In this document: piece after piece, positions 8,496 through 16,339 of the stretch | Position numbering within the stretch: position 1 is the stretch's first letter | Layout of the letters: the number at the start of each line of letters is the position of its first letter | IMG/VR virus record: IMGVR_UViG_3300005915_000173 | Span: 1 to 20,019 of that record | DNA: 20,019 nucleotides | Strand: one strand, 5' to 3' | Origin: a virus | Notes under the pieces: model-generated | Databases searched by the model: none | Told to the model about the DNA's origin: nothing | Seen by the model: the letters and a program-made list of their open reading frames with translations, nothing else | Program-made: the position numbers and the translations under genes

Positions 8496-8963
8496 TTAAT
8501 TAAGTTTTCTCCATATGCCATCAGCCAAGAAACCAACCGAAAAAGCTAACAAGTAAGATATCTGAACATCTTTTATGCAGGCCTTAATTAACATGGTGCC
8601 GCCAATAAGGATTAATGGGTAATTGACTACATAAGAGATTAACCTTAATACTCTTTGTTTCTCTACGATTTCCATTGCATAATGATCTTTAAGTCTTTGC
8701 TTGGTCCATAAAATCAAAAACCCTAATGATCCGGCCGTTAGTAAACTCGCATATGGTTCTTTGCTCAATATCGCTATAATCCCCAGAATTCCTATAGTAA
8801 GAATAATACCCAGCAAATTATAGAAGTAATTATCTCTCCTTACCTCTAGCCGTTTTTGCTCAAGCAAGGTTTCCCTGATCTGATTTTTAACATATTCAGC
8901 ATCTTGACCATCTAAGCACGCTTCATTTTCATTTACCTTTTCATTTACCTTTTCTTCACCCAT
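8496..8963 (-). CDS. Four-helix integral membrane protein, unknown function
   Basis: A 155-residue protein with a charged N-terminal region (residues 1-47, including a KVNEKVNENE repeat and a helix rich in Glu, Lys and Arg). Four hydrophobic segments follow at about 49-66, 71-87, 107-128 and 134-150, the second and third joined by a basic-acidic loop (TKQRLKDHYAMEIVEKQR). No enzyme motif is visible. Candidates are a holin, a membrane anchor or flippase-like partner for the glycosyltransferases, or a superinfection-exclusion factor. Its place inside the sugar cassette favours a glycan-related role, but the length and small helical hairpins are also holin-like. SD AAAGGG precedes the ATG. Confidence 0.75.
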   Translation of the reverse strand: MGEEKVNEKVNENEACLDGQDAEYVKNQIRETLLEQKRLEVRRDNYFYNLLGIILTIGILGIIAILSKEPYASLLTAGSLGFLILWTKQRLKDHYAMEIVEKQRVLRLISYVVNYPLILIGGTMLIKACIKDVQISYLLAFSVGFLADGIWRKLN

Positions 8964-8984
8964 AACTTTTCATCCCTTTCTTTT

Positions 8985-9767
8985 TTACCTATCTTGGATC
9001 TCTTTTTTTTCTAGGACGCCAAGATCAATACCGAACTTCTTATAATACTCCTTTTTCAAAGCCCAAGCTTTACTCTTGTTTCTTACTGTATCACCCTCTG
9101 TCTTGGTCATCATAAGATTCGAGCATATGCCAAATTTCTTTCCTTCCCTTAATAATTTTAACAAGAAAAACTCGTATAAATCAGTATCTTTAGAAACTTC
9201 TAAGTACGGCGATTCTAACGCCACCTTTCTCCTATATGCTACCGTTGGATGCGCAATAGGGCATTTGGTATTACCGTCCCAGATATGTGCAGGTTGATCC
9301 CAGATATGGTTAGGATTAATTGAGGATCTACACCTAACGCCCGTACTAAACACATCAAAGTCAGGCTTTTCAGTAAAGAATTTCACAATAGACTCGCCTC
9401 TGTCAGGTTCGTATTCATCAGCATCGCAAACCGCTATGATATCGCCATCGGCTATCTTATTTCCTATGTTCCTGGCAACGGCAGCTCCCCTTCTAGTTAA
9501 GAAACTAACTACTATTATCTCATCTTTATATGTCTTTAATATATTAGCAGTATTATCAGTAGAGCTATCATTAATGACTATTATCTGACCCGGAACGGTT
9601 TGTTTTAATAAACTGTTTATTGTTGAAGCTATATTTACTTGGCCGTTATAGACCGGCAATACATATGAGACACTCAATACTATCTCTGCAATGGGTTCGT
9701 CATTTATTGGGTCAGGCTGTTCAATCTCTTCTAATATATCCTCAACATTAATTTTCTCTTCATCCAT
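8985..9767 (-). CDS. Glycosyltransferase family 2 (GT-A fold)
   Basis: A 260-residue protein. After an acidic N-terminal extension (1-28), the GT2 fold begins at SVSYVLPVYNGQ (32-43). Next come IIVINDSSTDNT (62-73), the RRGAAVARNIG nucleotide-binding loop (92-102) and the metal-binding DXD motif as DAD (115-117) within AVCDADEYEPDRGE. These are the canonical GT2 elements for UDP- or dTDP-sugar use. No membrane segment, so the enzyme is probably cytoplasmic. It follows the two-domain transferase with a one-base gap, with an AGGAG SD inside that gene's end. Substrate unknown; the tail after 220 is basic and may bind the acceptor. Confidence 0.88.
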   Translation of the reverse strand: MDEEKINVEDILEEIEQPDPINDEPIAEIVLSVSYVLPVYNGQVNIASTINSLLKQTVPGQIIVINDSSTDNTANILKTYKDEIIVVSFLTRRGAAVARNIGNKIADGDIIAVCDADEYEPDRGESIVKFFTEKPDFDVFSTGVRCRSSINPNHIWDQPAHIWDGNTKCPIAHPTVAYRRKVALESPYLEVSKDTDLYEFFLLKLLREGKKFGICSNLMMTKTEGDTVRNKSKAWALKKEYYKKFGIDLGVLEKKEIQDR

Positions 9768-9768
9768 A

Positions 9769-11436
9769 TTACTTAAAACTCCTAACTATCTCATAGATGC
9801 GTTTCTTATATTTACTAAGACTCATTAACCGCTGATAATAATCTTTAACCTTTATAGCGTCAGGGTAATTATTCGTATTTACCATGGTATATATCTTATC
9901 CATTAACCAACCCTTATCCTCTCCATAATTATTCAATGCCTCAAATGGTATTTTCTCTGCAAACTTAAACTCCGGATCAGGGACCGATACCAACGCCTTC
10001 CTGCCACAGGCCATGAACTGGATCGGTAGATGCGGAAACCCATCGTGACGAGTAAATCTTAAGTACATATTACAGCTGTTAATGAAGGTGGGCATATCCT
10101 CGCTCTTAACTTTACCTTCAAATATTAAGTTTTTTGACCTGAATTTAACTGAATCATCTTTCTTTAGAAACGCCCTCTTATCATCACCAAAGAACACGAA
10201 ATCGATATCGGGCATGGACCTAGCGATATCTAATATGAATGGTAAATGGGATAACCCGTCAGCACCGTCAATGGCGTTCATGTTAGGTGTATTAGAAAAG
10301 TAGACTGCCACCCTCTTCTTTTTTGGTGTCTCTTTCAAGGGGACAAACCTCTCAATGTCGTAAATAGGGCTATATAATAACTCTGCTTTTATACCTAAGC
10401 CGGCCAACTCGTCTACCATTCTGGGCGAGTTTGCCAGTAACACTGTCTTTGACATCTTAAATATATTCCTTATTTCTTCAACCTCTGCTATTGAATGCAT
10501 GTTTCTTAGCTGCCAAACATCAGTGCCGATGAAATGGTAAATACTCTTCTTGTAGCCGGCACTGTAATGATTTGTTAGTGCCTCTACCGGCGCATTAAAG
10601 CAGCCAATGAAATAGGTGGCCTTCCAATTGGTATAACAAAGGTTCGATGGTACTATTTGGCGTCTACTATTAGGGATTGGACCAATATAATCGGCATCTA
10701 ACATTAATGCCCGCTGCCTGGCCTGAAGTGGAGCTGCAAATGTCGTTACTACCAGTTCCCGATCAGGGATTCCCTGCTTTTCTCTAAATATCTTTGATTT
10801 TTCTGATAGACTTAAACCTTTTGTGCCTGATATTGAAGCTTCAGTTGGGTAGGTTGTACTAAAGATGAACTCATTTATATATTTACCCTTAAACCCTGCC
10901 TTTGCCACTCGATAGAATAATGACCAATCTTGAAAGAACTCCTCATCCTCTCTAAAACCCTTAACAAATTCAAATACGTTTCTTCTTATAGGTGACATGG
11001 TACAAACATAATTCATTGTGGATAATGCGTCTTTGTCAAAAGGTTGAGAAAAGAACTCGTATTTTTGGTCAAACCTATAATTACCATAAACAAACATGAT
11101 GTCCGGATTATCATCCAGCTGGTCCATGCACTCTGTTATCATCCCCGGATATAGTTGGCAATCGCCATCAATGAAAAATAAAATATCATTATTTCCAGCC
11201 CTAGCACCAACATTTCGCGCATGTGCAGCCCCCTTATTCTCCGGTAATACTATTAAATCAAAATCAACTATATTTGAAAGGGAGTGTAAGTAATTTATGT
11301 CTTCAATATTTTCCTCTTTACCATCCACAACAATTACAACGGTATAATCTTTAGTGTCTTGATCTGCAATCGAGTTTAGGAGTTTATCTATTGTGTCTTT
11401 GTTCTTGAAATATGAAATTACGATGTCAAATGTCAT
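9769..11436 (-). CDS. Two-domain glycosyltransferase: GT2 fused to GT4-like domain
   Basis: I favour ATG 11436 (555 residues), since MTFDIVISYF is the normal beginning of a GT2 domain and GGGGG lies 11 bases upstream; ATG 11457 would add seven residues but has no SD. In the shorter numbering, the GT2 half (about 1-225) has the ENKGAAHARNVG loop (66-77), the metal-binding DGD (90-92) and the acceptor-side motif EEFFQDWSLFYR (165-176). The C-terminal half (about 245-500) is GT-B/GT4-like: FIGTDVWQLR (302-311), VFFGDD, and HDGFPHLPIQFMACGRKALV (464-483), the sugar-phosphate site. Two transferase activities in one chain suggest sequential sugar addition. It is the first gene after the cassette promoter. 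Confidence 0.87.
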   Translation of the reverse strand: MTFDIVISYFKNKDTIDKLLNSIADQDTKDYTVVIVVDGKEENIEDINYLHSLSNIVDFDLIVLPENKGAAHARNVGARAGNNDILFFIDGDCQLYPGMITECMDQLDDNPDIMFVYGNYRFDQKYEFFSQPFDKDALSTMNYVCTMSPIRRNVFEFVKGFREDEEFFQDWSLFYRVAKAGFKGKYINEFIFSTTYPTEASISGTKGLSLSEKSKIFREKQGIPDRELVVTTFAAPLQARQRALMLDADYIGPIPNSRRQIVPSNLCYTNWKATYFIGCFNAPVEALTNHYSAGYKKSIYHFIGTDVWQLRNMHSIAEVEEIRNIFKMSKTVLLANSPRMVDELAGLGIKAELLYSPIYDIERFVPLKETPKKKRVAVYFSNTPNMNAIDGADGLSHLPFILDIARSMPDIDFVFFGDDKRAFLKKDDSVKFRSKNLIFEGKVKSEDMPTFINSCNMYLRFTRHDGFPHLPIQFMACGRKALVSVPDPEFKFAEKIPFEALNNYGEDKGWLMDKIYTMVNTNNYPDAIKVKDYYQRLMSLSKYKKRIYEIVRSFK

Positions 11437-11489
11437 TAATGTTAGTACCCCCATCATATTTTGATTAACTAATCACTTTATAACATATT

Positions 11490-11517
11490 ATTATACACCG
11501 ATTTATTTTTATAACAA
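11490..11517 (-). promoter_or_regulatory. Promoter of the glycosyltransferase cassette
   Basis: On the minus strand, -35 TTGTTA (11512-11517) and a perfect -10 TATAAT (11490-11495) are separated by 16 bases. The predicted start is near 11483, giving a leader of roughly 25-45 bases for the two-domain glycosyltransferase. The -35 overlaps the T-run of the capsid-gene terminator, so termination and re-initiation are packed back to back. Confidence 0.6.
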
Positions 11518-11551
11518 AAAGGCGGACAAGTGTGTGTGTCACTCATCCGCC
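11514..11551 (-). terminator. Rho-independent terminator after the capsid gene
   Basis: On the minus strand GGCGGA pairs with TCCGCC and, inside a TG/TG internal loop, AGTG pairs with CACT, closing a 7-base ACACACA loop. It is followed immediately by TTTTT. It lies 27 bases past the capsid stop. There is no T-run on the plus strand side, so it serves leftward transcription. Confidence 0.85.
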
Positions 11552-11578
11552 TCAATTGTTATTTAACTGCTAGATATC

Positions 11579-12679
11579 TTATGCAGTTACTTCAGTTGAT
11601 AGTATCCAAAGTCCGGCTGACTTATTCAATACTTTACCTACTGCTGTAATAGCAAAAGACGCAATTCTCTTTTTGTTACATGGGTCAGATACAGTTTGTG
11701 ATCCAGGCTCTTTAATGAAGAACTCAAACCCTTTTCTGCCTCCACCCATACCTGTTACTTCAGATACACCGTATGCCTCATCACCAAATAGTAATGAACA
11801 GAACACAGCTCCGGAACCGGTTGATAACGTATCACCGGATACAGGGAACCTGTAACCAAGAGTTGTGGATGTAAATCTGATTCCTGATAGGATATCGACT
11901 TCATCAGTCATCATGGCTATCTTATCCGGAGATGTCGGCGCAAACCAACCTTTATACCCCGCACTGGTTTTCACCTGGAATATAACAGTTGGATATGTGA
12001 TACATGCATATCGTCCATCAGGTAGTGGATCAATATTCTTGCCTCTAAGCACATTTACACCAGCTTGGAATGTCTTAACTGTGGCTCCGGTTTTCGCAAC
12101 AGCGACAACAGTTGAAGATTGGGCAATCCTGGTCTTATTATGGTACATCGGGAACCTATCTCCACTAGTAGATGCATCATGCGACCAGAATTTTGCTGTG
12201 ATACTAGATGAATTTAATGAACCACCGTCAATAGCAAGATTGTTCATATTAACACCACTCGCATTAGCCGTATCAGCCACACACATACCAATATCATTCC
12301 TGATTAAAACGTCCAGGGTCTTAGTTGCTGCCTGTTCTACTTTATTAGCAACTTTAGCGAATGGCGCAATTTGAGTTGTTTTTAGGAACCTGGAAAATTG
12401 GACATAGCCATTCCTCTCATGCAAAGTAGCGCTAACAACAGTTGAAGATTGATACATTTGTTGTGCTGTAAATTCGTCAGTGTCATCGGCATATAAATAA
12501 CCAATTGCATTTAGGCGTGTAAATTCAATAGAACTACCACCATTTTGAGGAATGTCCTCTCTAGTTGGTGCTAACCTATAAAAAGCTGTCTTTGGCTCAA
12601 ACGCCTTTAAAATTCGTTTACTATAAACTGTTTTGACCGCATCGGTCATTGAAGCATGTGATGATTGTTGATCTGTCAT
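11579..12679 (-). CDS. Major capsid protein, N4 gp56-like HK97 fold
   Basis: A 366-residue protein placed right after the scaffold gene and followed by a strong terminator, as expected for the most abundant virion protein. The start, VYSKRILKAFEPKTAFYRLA followed by PQNGGSSIEFTR (residues 44-55), matches the N4 gp56-type capsid pattern (helix, then a GxxIxFxR strand). The segment PDGRYACITYPTVIFQV also matches the P-domain signature seen in that group. It is rich in Thr, Ser and Ala with few Cys. AAGGAG precedes the ATG. No protease gene is visible, so a prohead protease is either outside the window or absent. The fold call is by pattern only. Confidence 0.85.
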   Translation of the reverse strand: MTDQQSSHASMTDAVKTVYSKRILKAFEPKTAFYRLAPTREDIPQNGGSSIEFTRLNAIGYLYADDTDEFTAQQMYQSSTVVSATLHERNGYVQFSRFLKTTQIAPFAKVANKVEQAATKTLDVLIRNDIGMCVADTANASGVNMNNLAIDGGSLNSSSITAKFWSHDASTSGDRFPMYHNKTRIAQSSTVVAVAKTGATVKTFQAGVNVLRGKNIDPLPDGRYACITYPTVIFQVKTSAGYKGWFAPTSPDKIAMMTDEVDILSGIRFTSTTLGYRFPVSGDTLSTGSGAVFCSLLFGDEAYGVSEVTGMGGGRKGFEFFIKEPGSQTVSDPCNKKRIASFAITAVGKVLNKSAGLWILSTEVTA

Positions 12680-12706
12680 CTTTACTTCACTCTCCTTATA
12701 TGAAAT

Positions 12707-13603
12707 TTAGGCGATAGGTAAACCCTCCACCTTAATTGCATATTCTAGGTATTCATCTGCTGACATATCGTCAATTGACTTTCGTGGCTTTTTTGATGCA
12801 GTACTACTTGCAGCCGTATTTGTTGTCGCTGCCCTTTTAGACCGTTCAAGTGACCCCTTATTACTCACCTTTGCCGAGTTTTCTTGCTTCAATATATCAA
12901 GTGTTTTTGCCATTACCCATCCTTGAGTTCGGATAGTTTTTGCTACACGTTCATCATTAGTAGCTCCAGCTCGTGAAAATTCGGCTTGCAGCTCCGGATT
13001 AACAACATTGAATATCTCTGGATGAGTTTTCAAATTCTCATAGAATGTTGAATTCTCTTTCTCGATATTCGCCAATTGCGATTCGGCTGCCTCTCTCCGT
13101 TTACTTTCCCTTAGCTCAATCTCTGATGAAATTAGCTTCCTAACCACTTCCCGCTCTGCTTCCGGGTAATCGTCTAAAAGAGCATCTTCAGCTTCCCTCT
13201 CTTTGGCCTTAGATATGTTTGTTACCTTGCCATCAAGTGTCTCTAAACTCTTTCTCACCTGATATAGTTCATTGTTCTGCCTAGAAATATACTTGTTCTT
13301 TTCCTCTAACAGCGCAATTAAATCTTCTCTTTCCTTTTTCTTGTAGTATGCGCTCTCTGTATCATCTTTCTCTGCTTCCTTTTCTACTTCAGTATTTTTT
13401 CCTGTTTCAGCCTTTTCGCTAACTTCATTAGAACTCTCACTTGGAGCTTGTTCTTCTTTGGTCTCGAGTGCTTCCTCGTGCTCGGTTTCTCCGGCACTTT
13501 CAGTATTACCATTAGTAGACGCTTCAACCTGATCCAGGTACTCAGCGATTTCACTTTCGGTCTTACCGTCCAGTTCGGATTCCGACAATAATTTTATAGA
13601 CAT
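12707..13603 (-). CDS. Capsid scaffolding protein
   Basis: A 298-residue, very acidic and helical protein between portal-side genes and the capsid gene, the usual place of a scaffold. Residues 1-85 are Glu/Ser/Thr-rich and probably disordered. A coiled coil covers about 86-190 (heptad-like Leu/Ile/Val with many Lys and Glu). The linker 243-275 is basic and Ser/Thr/Ala-rich. The C-terminus ends in a short helix SIDDMSADEYLEYAI, typical of scaffold C-termini that touch the capsid shell. Its ATG follows the preceding stop directly (TAGATG) with AAGGAG upstream. The composition resembles scaffolds of N4-like and related podoviruses. Confidence 0.8.
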   Translation of the reverse strand: MSIKLLSESELDGKTESEIAEYLDQVEASTNGNTESAGETEHEEALETKEEQAPSESSNEVSEKAETGKNTEVEKEAEKDDTESAYYKKKEREDLIALLEEKNKYISRQNNELYQVRKSLETLDGKVTNISKAKEREAEDALLDDYPEAEREVVRKLISSEIELRESKRREAAESQLANIEKENSTFYENLKTHPEIFNVVNPELQAEFSRAGATNDERVAKTIRTQGWVMAKTLDILKQENSAKVSNKGSLERSKRAATTNTAASSTASKKPRKSIDDMSADEYLEYAIKVEGLPIA

Positions 13604-14140
13604 CTATTCTCCTTCATCCACTTTTTCAGATATTTTTCTATCTTCTTCTTTTCTAAGTATATCAATATAACTTTGATACCCCTTTATTGGATCAGCTTGT
13701 AACAGTATCCCAGCAAACTTACCATCAGCAACTTCAACTTGGAATGAACCTGTTTTGTATTTCGCCGCAACATCTGCCCTGCTTACCTGGGATCCGTCAT
13801 AGAATCCTTGCCTGCCTAGTAAATCATTAACATAAATACCGTCAATCTTTCTCCCATTCAGATTATTAGCAGCTTTTTCCATATGCTCAAGATTGACACC
13901 GTACTTCTTGCAGCATTTGTATTTACATCTAGCTATATGAGAAGCCACTTTTTTCTGGTAAACAACATCCTTAAATTTTAGCTTGGAATTAACAAGGTAC
14001 TGCACCTTCTTAACTAATGTTACTGTCTCATTTATCTTAGGAAATGCTTCCTCTTTGAATAAATGCCTTGGTGGCTGTCTCCTTGGAGCCGGAGCCCTCT
14101 TAACCGGTTCATTACTAATTATATTTGTTTCATTATCCAT
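13604..14140 (-). CDS. Unknown small basic head-module protein with a CKYKCC motif
   Basis: A 178-residue protein starting MDNETNIISN with a Pro/Arg-rich N-terminal segment (KRAPAPRRQPPR, residues 14-25). Mixed helix follows, and a cysteine cluster CKYKCC at 72-77 ahead of a KKYGVNLEHMEKA helix could bind a metal or be redox-active. The last 40 residues are acidic and lysine-rich. I recognise no family. It is cotranscribed between portal and scaffold genes, so a head-assembly or minor capsid role is possible. AAGGAGG lies 10 bases upstream of the ATG, so expression is likely strong. Confidence 0.7.
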   Translation of the reverse strand: MDNETNIISNEPVKRAPAPRRQPPRHLFKEEAFPKINETVTLVKKVQYLVNSKLKFKDVVYQKKVASHIARCKYKCCKKYGVNLEHMEKAANNLNGRKIDGIYVNDLLGRQGFYDGSQVSRADVAAKYKTGSFQVEVADGKFAGILLQADPIKGYQSYIDILRKEEDRKISEKVDEGE

Positions 14141-14155
14141 GCTTATTTATCCTCC

Positions 14156-14344
14156 TTAAAATGTGTAGTCCCTAATTATATCTTCGCCAAATATCTCTAT
14201 AGTCTTAATCTCAATTGCCATTTTCTCTATTAATTGAGGGTTCCTGTCCTCGCTAACTAGATTTTCTCTTAAGATCGCTAGACGCTCACCTATAAATATC
14301 TCGCATGCTGCCTCAAATGTTTGCCTATCCAGCTTTTTTGTCAT
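14156..14344 (-). CDS. Small helical protein overlapping the portal gene, unknown
   Basis: A 62-residue protein, MTKKLDRQTF onward, with alternating hydrophobic and charged helices and one Cys. Its ATG lies inside the 3' end of the portal gene, giving a 20-base overlap in another frame, with GGGGG in the portal coding sequence as SD. Such short genes after portal in podoviruses are often uncharacterised. A chaperone or portal-associated role is a guess. Confidence 0.6.
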   Translation of the reverse strand: MTKKLDRQTFEAACEIFIGERLAILRENLVSEDRNPQLIEKMAIEIKTIEIFGEDIIRDYTF

Positions 14345-16301
14345 TTTTACCCCCTGCCACCTCTAAACTGGCTTCAGCTACGAGTTTCTCCATCTCGATT
14401 CTACCCTTATTATTGTCCTCTGCTATCTGGCCTTCCACATCAGTCTTTACCTTCTGGCCATATTCCTCTTTAGCTTTGGCCTCTGCTTCCGTCTGTGCCT
14501 TGGCCTGCTCTTGCTGAACTTTCATCACCTCTTCCTCATCTAACCAAAGATCAGTTGCATCATCACTTATCCCGTAACACTTCAACACCTTTTCACCCAT
14601 AACCCGCCAGTCAATTCTCCTTGCTATCGGCGGTACTTGAATCGCATATTGAGTGAATTGGGTATACCCTTGCTGGTGTGCAACCTCGTTTGCCAACTCC
14701 ATTGTTCCTAATATATTGTACTTAACATTGACTACCAAATCCTTCATTGACATATTAGGGTCAATCCCTAACTTCTGTACCTCTTCTTCACTATAGATAT
14801 CTAGTAAATCTTCAGTGTCTTTGAATACTAAGTTCCGCTCATATAGCATCTCCAGAAATGGCCGGAGCTCGTCATTACTAACTTGCGCTATTAAATCGTT
14901 TAACGGTAAATCGTTTTGTTGGATAATTGCCATTGTTCCTGCTGCTGTCTTTGGTATTAATCTACTATCCGACGTCCCTTGCTGGACCGGAGCTAAACTC
15001 CATAACTGGTCTAGGTCTTGCCCGATTAGGACACTATCTTGCATCTTTACATTAGATAGGTTTGGATTGATTATCGGTGTTATCCCGTTACTGCCAACAC
15101 CAGTGATCCTTCCCATGGGTCGCCATACCCCGTCCCATCTAACACTCTTCGATTTATCTTCATACATCATTGGAAAATTGCTGTAAGTTCTCGCATCAGT
15201 TGATTGGGAACGACTTGCATTTAACTCATATAAAAGAGGCAATCCCAAAATTACCTTGGATAATCCGTAAAACGTGTTGGCTAGCTTTATATACCTACCA
15301 ACTATGAACGGACGAACGTACCTTTTATGCCGGAACGGCGTTGGCTCTTTTCTGATTACCACATCACCATTAGCGATTGTTACGATCACTTCTTCGGGTA
15401 CGCCATCTCCATCAAGATCGTACCTTCCGTAACACTCGTCAATCTCTACATAACCACTCTTTTTTGTGGCTTTTAGCTTGCGCTGAAACACCGCTTCCGA
15501 TTTACTTGATAAACCCAGAATAGATGCATATTCCTTTTGAGCGTCAGTCATATTTCCAGTATCACCTGGTTTTATTAGATCTAGGTTTTCGTATACCCCT
15601 ACCGTAGTTGTCTTTTCTTCTATTATTGGATTGCCTTTTTTGTCCGCACTCTCTATTTCTTCAGTAACTGTCCTTTTCTCAAGTGCTAGCAAATCCTCTA
15701 GCCGTTCCTTTGTGAAATGGATACAGGCTTTGCTCTTATTGATATCTGATATACTTGCGTCGGTATAGAAGTCTTGGATCAATAGTGGCCTGAAATACGT
15801 GTTCTTTCTTATTATCAGTTCTGGTTCCTCATCCTCGAAATAACTAAACTCACGCTCCTCATACTCTTGAGGTATCTTGGCAATTGATGTCCCATAGATA
15901 CATCGGTTCTTGTTGTGTTCTTTGAAATTGGACTTGAAATCGATCTCCGGTAACTGGTGACCGAAAATATATTCGTTGAGTAAATCTAGGATATTCTTCT
16001 TTTGTGGTTCTTCTTTTTTAGATTCAATCCTACCCCATGGATCTCGGTTGAATAGTATCCGGTTGATCCGAGATTCAATACCCTCAACCTTCATAAGTGT
16101 CACCGGTACATTGACCTTGGCCCTGCCCTCATAAGTGCGACTTAAACCCTCATCAACTTTATACGCCTTTAGCGCCTGATCCCATAATTCCTCTAGCCCT
16201 TCCCGCTGTGTAGCGTAGGTCGTCTTTAGTGCCATGAAATAATCTATGATTTCTTTATCTTGGTTCAAGTGTCGGGTTTCTTCTTTTATGCTGTCATCCA
16301 T
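14325..16301 (-). CDS. Portal protein
   Basis: A 658-residue protein directly downstream of terL. Seen directly: an acidic-basic N-terminus, a LEELWDQALKAY segment (37-47), the RINRILFNRDPWGRIE helix-loop (78-93) typical of podovirus portals, a DLDGDG segment (295-300), GRYIKLANTFYGLSKVI (335-351, the YG-containing core found in many portals), and a C-terminal Lys/Glu/Ala-rich coiled coil (about 590-650) forming the barrel-like end. The role is to form the dodecameric DNA-entry ring and bind the terminase and adaptor. SD AAGGAAG is 7 bases before the ATG. Length is comparable to P22-like portals. Confidence 0.93.
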   Translation of the reverse strand: MDDSIKEETRHLNQDKEIIDYFMALKTTYATQREGLEELWDQALKAYKVDEGLSRTYEGRAKVNVPVTLMKVEGIESRINRILFNRDPWGRIESKKEEPQKKNILDLLNEYIFGHQLPEIDFKSNFKEHNKNRCIYGTSIAKIPQEYEEREFSYFEDEEPELIIRKNTYFRPLLIQDFYTDASISDINKSKACIHFTKERLEDLLALEKRTVTEEIESADKKGNPIIEEKTTTVGVYENLDLIKPGDTGNMTDAQKEYASILGLSSKSEAVFQRKLKATKKSGYVEIDECYGRYDLDGDGVPEEVIVTIANGDVVIRKEPTPFRHKRYVRPFIVGRYIKLANTFYGLSKVILGLPLLYELNASRSQSTDARTYSNFPMMYEDKSKSVRWDGVWRPMGRITGVGSNGITPIINPNLSNVKMQDSVLIGQDLDQLWSLAPVQQGTSDSRLIPKTAAGTMAIIQQNDLPLNDLIAQVSNDELRPFLEMLYERNLVFKDTEDLLDIYSEEEVQKLGIDPNMSMKDLVVNVKYNILGTMELANEVAHQQGYTQFTQYAIQVPPIARRIDWRVMGEKVLKCYGISDDATDLWLDEEEVMKVQQEQAKAQTEAEAKAKEEYGQKVKTDVEGQIAEDNNKGRIEMEKLVAEASLEVAGGKNDKKAG

Positions 16302-16323
16302 TTTAACTTCCTTTTTTACATTA

Positions 16324-16329
16324 ATTATA
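16324..16329 (-). promoter_or_regulatory. Candidate extended -10 promoter ahead of portal
   Basis: TGtTATAAT on the minus strand, a perfect extended -10, sits in the 38-base gap between terL and portal, with a predicted start about 16 bases before the portal ATG. No clear -35 is present, as extended -10 promoters tolerate. It may boost head-gene transcription. Confidence 0.4.
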
Positions 16330-16339
16330 ACATTTGAGA

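Noticed and set aside
11865-12374. 169-codon plus-strand frame opposite the capsid gene, and similar long antisense frames opposite terL and the fibre-like gene
   Set aside because: They are shadows of strongly supported minus-strand genes with no SD and no recognisable domain.
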